25,504 nucleotides of DNA. Origin: WACF01 sp040880205. Its GTDB lineage: Bacteria; Pseudomonadota; Gammaproteobacteria; Pseudomonadales; Cellvibrionaceae. Shown here piece by piece: positions 23,450 through 25,504 of the stretch. A model generated the notes under the pieces. The model ran no database searches, had not been told where the DNA came from, and saw only the letters and a program-made list of their open reading frames with translations. Each line of letters opens with the position of its first letter. Within the stretch, counting starts at the first letter, position 1. The stretch is from assembly GCA_040880205.1 (NCBI GenBank), contig JBBDIU010000077.1, positions 1 through 25,504 on the forward strand. The letters run 5' to 3'. Position numbers and translations under genes: made by a program.

Positions 23450-25441
23450 ATGCCCGCACGCAATGAACTCGCCAACGCTATCCGCGCCCTCAGTATGGAC
23501 GCCGTGCAGCAAGCCAACAGCGGCCACCCCGGCGCCCCCATGGGCATGGCCGACATTGCCGAAGTGTTGTGGAATGACTACCTCAAGCACAACCCCAACA
23601 ATCCCCACTGGCCTGATCGGGACCGTTTTGTGTTATCGAACGGCCACGGTTCCATGCTGGTTTATTCCCTGTTGCATTTGACCGGTTACGATCTGTCAAT
23701 CGAGGACATCAAAAACTTCCGCCAATGGCATTCGAAAACGCCGGGGCATCCCGAATACGGCGATACGCCCGGCGTCGAAACCACCACCGGCCCCCTGGGG
23801 CAGGGCCTCGCTAACGCGGTGGGCATGGCCCTGGCGGAGAAAGCGCTGGCCGCCCAGTTTAACCGGGACGGCCACGCTATCGTCGACCATCACACCTATG
23901 TTTTCCTGGGCGACGGTTGTTTGATGGAAGGTATTTCCCACGAGGTGGCTTCCCTGGCGGGCACTCAGCAATTGGGGAAGTTGATCGCTTTTTACGACGA
24001 CAATGGCATTTCCATTGACGGCGAAGTGCAGGGCTGGTTTACCGACGATACGCCGACCCGCTTCGAAAGTTACGGCTGGCAGGTGTTGGCCAATGTAGAC
24101 GGTCACGATAGCGCGGCCGTTAAGAACGCCATTGATGACGCCCGTGCGGAACCGAACAAGCCTACACTGATAGGCTGCAAAACCGTTATCGGTTTTGGCG
24201 CGCCCAATAAACAGGGTAAGGAAAGCTGTCACGGCGCGGCCTTGGGTGACGCGGAAGTAGCCTTGGCTCGCAAAGCGTTGGGTTGGCAATCGCCCGCTTT
24301 CGAGATCCCCGCCGACATTTACGAAGCGTGGAACGCTGAAAGCCGTGGTGCTGAAGCCGAGGCGACCTGGCGGCAACAATTCGCCGCCTACCGGAAAGCC
24401 CATCCCGAATTAGCGGCGGAATTTGAACGGCGCGTTATTCGCGGCGAATTGCCGGACAATTTCGCTCAAGTGGCGCAGGACTTTATCCAGCGCTGCCAGA
24501 GCGATGGGGAAAAACTTGCCACGCGCAAGGCTTCGCAAAATACTCTGGAAGCATACGGCGCGGCCTTGCCCGAACTCATCGGCGGCTCGGCGGACTTGGC
24601 GGGGTCCAATCTCACCTTGTGGTCCGGATCCAAGGGAATTACCCCGCAGGACGCCGCCGGCAATTACATATATTACGGTGTGCGCGAATTCGGCATGAGC
24701 GCCATTGGCAATGGGATCACCCTGCACGGCGGCTTTGTGCATTACAGTGCCACCTTCCTGGTCTTCATGGAATACGCGCGCAACGCAGTGCGCATGGCCG
24801 CTTTGATGCGGCAGCCGCATATTTTTGTTTACACCCACGATTCCATCGGCTTGGGCGAAGACGGCCCCACCCACCAGCCCGTGGAACAGCTAACCACCTT
24901 GCGCGCCACGCCCAATTTGCGCACCTGGCGTCCCTGCGACAGCGTGGAATCCGCTGTTGCCTGGCGCAGTGCCATCGAAACTCGCAATGCGCCCAGCGCC
25001 TTGATCTTTTCCCGCCAGGGCCTGCCCGCCCAGGCGCGCGACAAGGCGCAGTTGCAAGCGATTGCCAAAGGCGCTTACGTCCTCAAGGATTGCGACGGCG
25101 AACCGGAGCTGATTTTAATTGCCACCGGTTCGGAAGTGGACATTGCCATGCAGGCGGCGGAGAAAATCGGCAAGCGGGTGCGGGTGGTTTCCATGCCCTG
25201 CGCGGAAATATTTGAACAGCAAGAACCAAGCTATCGGGAATCGGTGCTACCCGCTTCGGTGCGCGCCCGGATTGCTATTGAAGCAGGTCATGTGGATTAC
25301 TGGCGAAAATATGTCGGGCTGGATGGCCGTGTTATCGGTATGACAAGTTTTGGTGCCTCCGCGCCCGGTGATAAATTAATGGAAAAATTTGGCTTCACTG
25401 TCGACAATATCGTCAGTACGGCTACCGATCTGCTGTCTTGA
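23450..25441 (+). CDS. tkt: Transketolase
   Basis: The thiamine-diphosphate enzyme of the pentose phosphate pathway that moves two-carbon units between sugar phosphates. Its 663 residues equal E. coli TktA. It starts ARNELANAIRALSMDAVQQ, with SGHPGAPMGMADIAEVLW just after. The thiamine motif starts at LGDGCLMEGISHEVASLAG (about 153), and the pyrimidine-domain motif GLGEDGPTHQPVEQL lies at about 467-481. AGGAG lies 10 nt before the ATG. It is divergent from the SahR-like regulator, as in P. aeruginosa (PA0547-tktA). The next gene there is epd, which is off the window. A heptamer array begins 11 nt after its stop codon. Confidence 0.97.
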   Translation: MPARNELANAIRALSMDAVQQANSGHPGAPMGMADIAEVLWNDYLKHNPNNPHWPDRDRFVLSNGHGSMLVYSLLHLTGYDLSIEDIKNFRQWHSKTPGHPEYGDTPGVETTTGPLGQGLANAVGMALAEKALAAQFNRDGHAIVDHHTYVFLGDGCLMEGISHEVASLAGTQQLGKLIAFYDDNGISIDGEVQGWFTDDTPTRFESYGWQVLANVDGHDSAAVKNAIDDARAEPNKPTLIGCKTVIGFGAPNKQGKESCHGAALGDAEVALARKALGWQSPAFEIPADIYEAWNAESRGAEAEATWRQQFAAYRKAHPELAAEFERRVIRGELPDNFAQVAQDFIQRCQSDGEKLATRKASQNTLEAYGAALPELIGGSADLAGSNLTLWSGSKGITPQDAAGNYIYYGVREFGMSAIGNGITLHGGFVHYSATFLVFMEYARNAVRMAALMRQPHIFVYTHDSIGLGEDGPTHQPVEQLTTLRATPNLRTWRPCDSVESAVAWRSAIETRNAPSALIFSRQGLPAQARDKAQLQAIAKGAYVLKDCDGEPELILIATGSEVDIAMQAAEKIGKRVRVVSMPCAEIFEQQEPSYRESVLPASVRARIAIEAGHVDYWRKYVGLDGRVIGMTSFGASAPGDKLMEKFGFTVDNIVSTATDLLS

Positions 25442-25452
25442 TGGCGTGTTTG

Positions 25453-25504
25453 GTGAGACGTGAGACGTGAGACGTGAGACGTGAAACGTGAGAAGTGAGA
25501 CGTG
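25453..25504 (+). repeat. Heptamer array after tkt (left arm of an element lying off the window)
   Basis: Seven heptamers run to the window edge: GTGAGAC four times, GTGAAAC, GTGAGAA and GTGAGAC, then GTG. It starts 11 nt after the tkt stop codon. The orientation is the same as for the left arms at 19048 and 20589, so the rest of the element should lie to the right. Confidence 0.95.

Overview
The window looks like a 25.5 kb scaffold from a draft gammaproteobacterial genome, probably a marine or Cellvibrio/Pseudomonas-type organism. Two blocks keep the gene order known from Pseudomonas aeruginosa: yqgE-tonB3-gshB-pilG-pilH-pilI-pilJ-pilK-chpA-chpB-chpC, and metK-(ArsR/methyltransferase regulator)-tkt. 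A run of 10 Ns inside metK marks an assembly join. Both window ends lie inside heptamer repeat arrays, so the ends are probably assembly breaks. No rRNA, tRNA, CRISPR array, transposase or phage gene was seen.

Layout. Positions 50-2692 (minus strand) hold yqgE, a TonB3-like protein and gshB. Positions 3045-15456 (plus strand) hold a complete Pil-Chp chemosensory cluster for type IV pili: two CheY-like proteins (PilG, PilH), two CheW-like proteins (PilI, ChpC), the receptor PilJ, the methyltransferase PilK, the methylesterase ChpB and a 1975-residue hybrid kinase ChpA. The pilus-linked TonB3 sits divergently next to it. Positions 15499-17275 (minus) hold a small unknown protein and a secreted-type amidohydrolase. 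A three-heme cytochrome c is divergent from them (17415-18281). Positions 18304-23210 (minus) hold rsmE, ahcY, a four-helix-bundle (S23/IVP-type) gene, metK and a SahR-like regulator. Together these form a SAM synthesis and SAH recycling operon. A 13-bp-arm palindrome overlaps the regulator's promoter. tkt runs rightward from 23450.

The most unusual feature is a family of 7-bp tandem repeats (unit GTGAGAC or variants) confined to gene borders. Six arrays are present: at 1-54, 19048-19075, 19134-19161, 20589-20616, 21031-21058 and 25453-25504. Their orientation alternates strictly, as expected for paired, inward-facing arms of discrete elements. One complete element (about 20589-21062) encloses only the four-helix-bundle gene and lies between metK and ahcY. 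Its arms form an imperfect 35-bp inverted repeat with a perfect 14-bp core that stops 1 nt from the gene's stop codon. A second element (19048-19161) has arms but no gene. The two window ends are single arms of further elements that lie outside. A degenerate heptamer array of a different unit sits between pilI and pilJ. The proposal is a family of heptamer-armed, four-helix-bundle-associated elements resembling the intervening sequences of 23S rRNA genes, but placed in protein operons. The structure is directly visible; the mobility and RNA-processing roles are inference.
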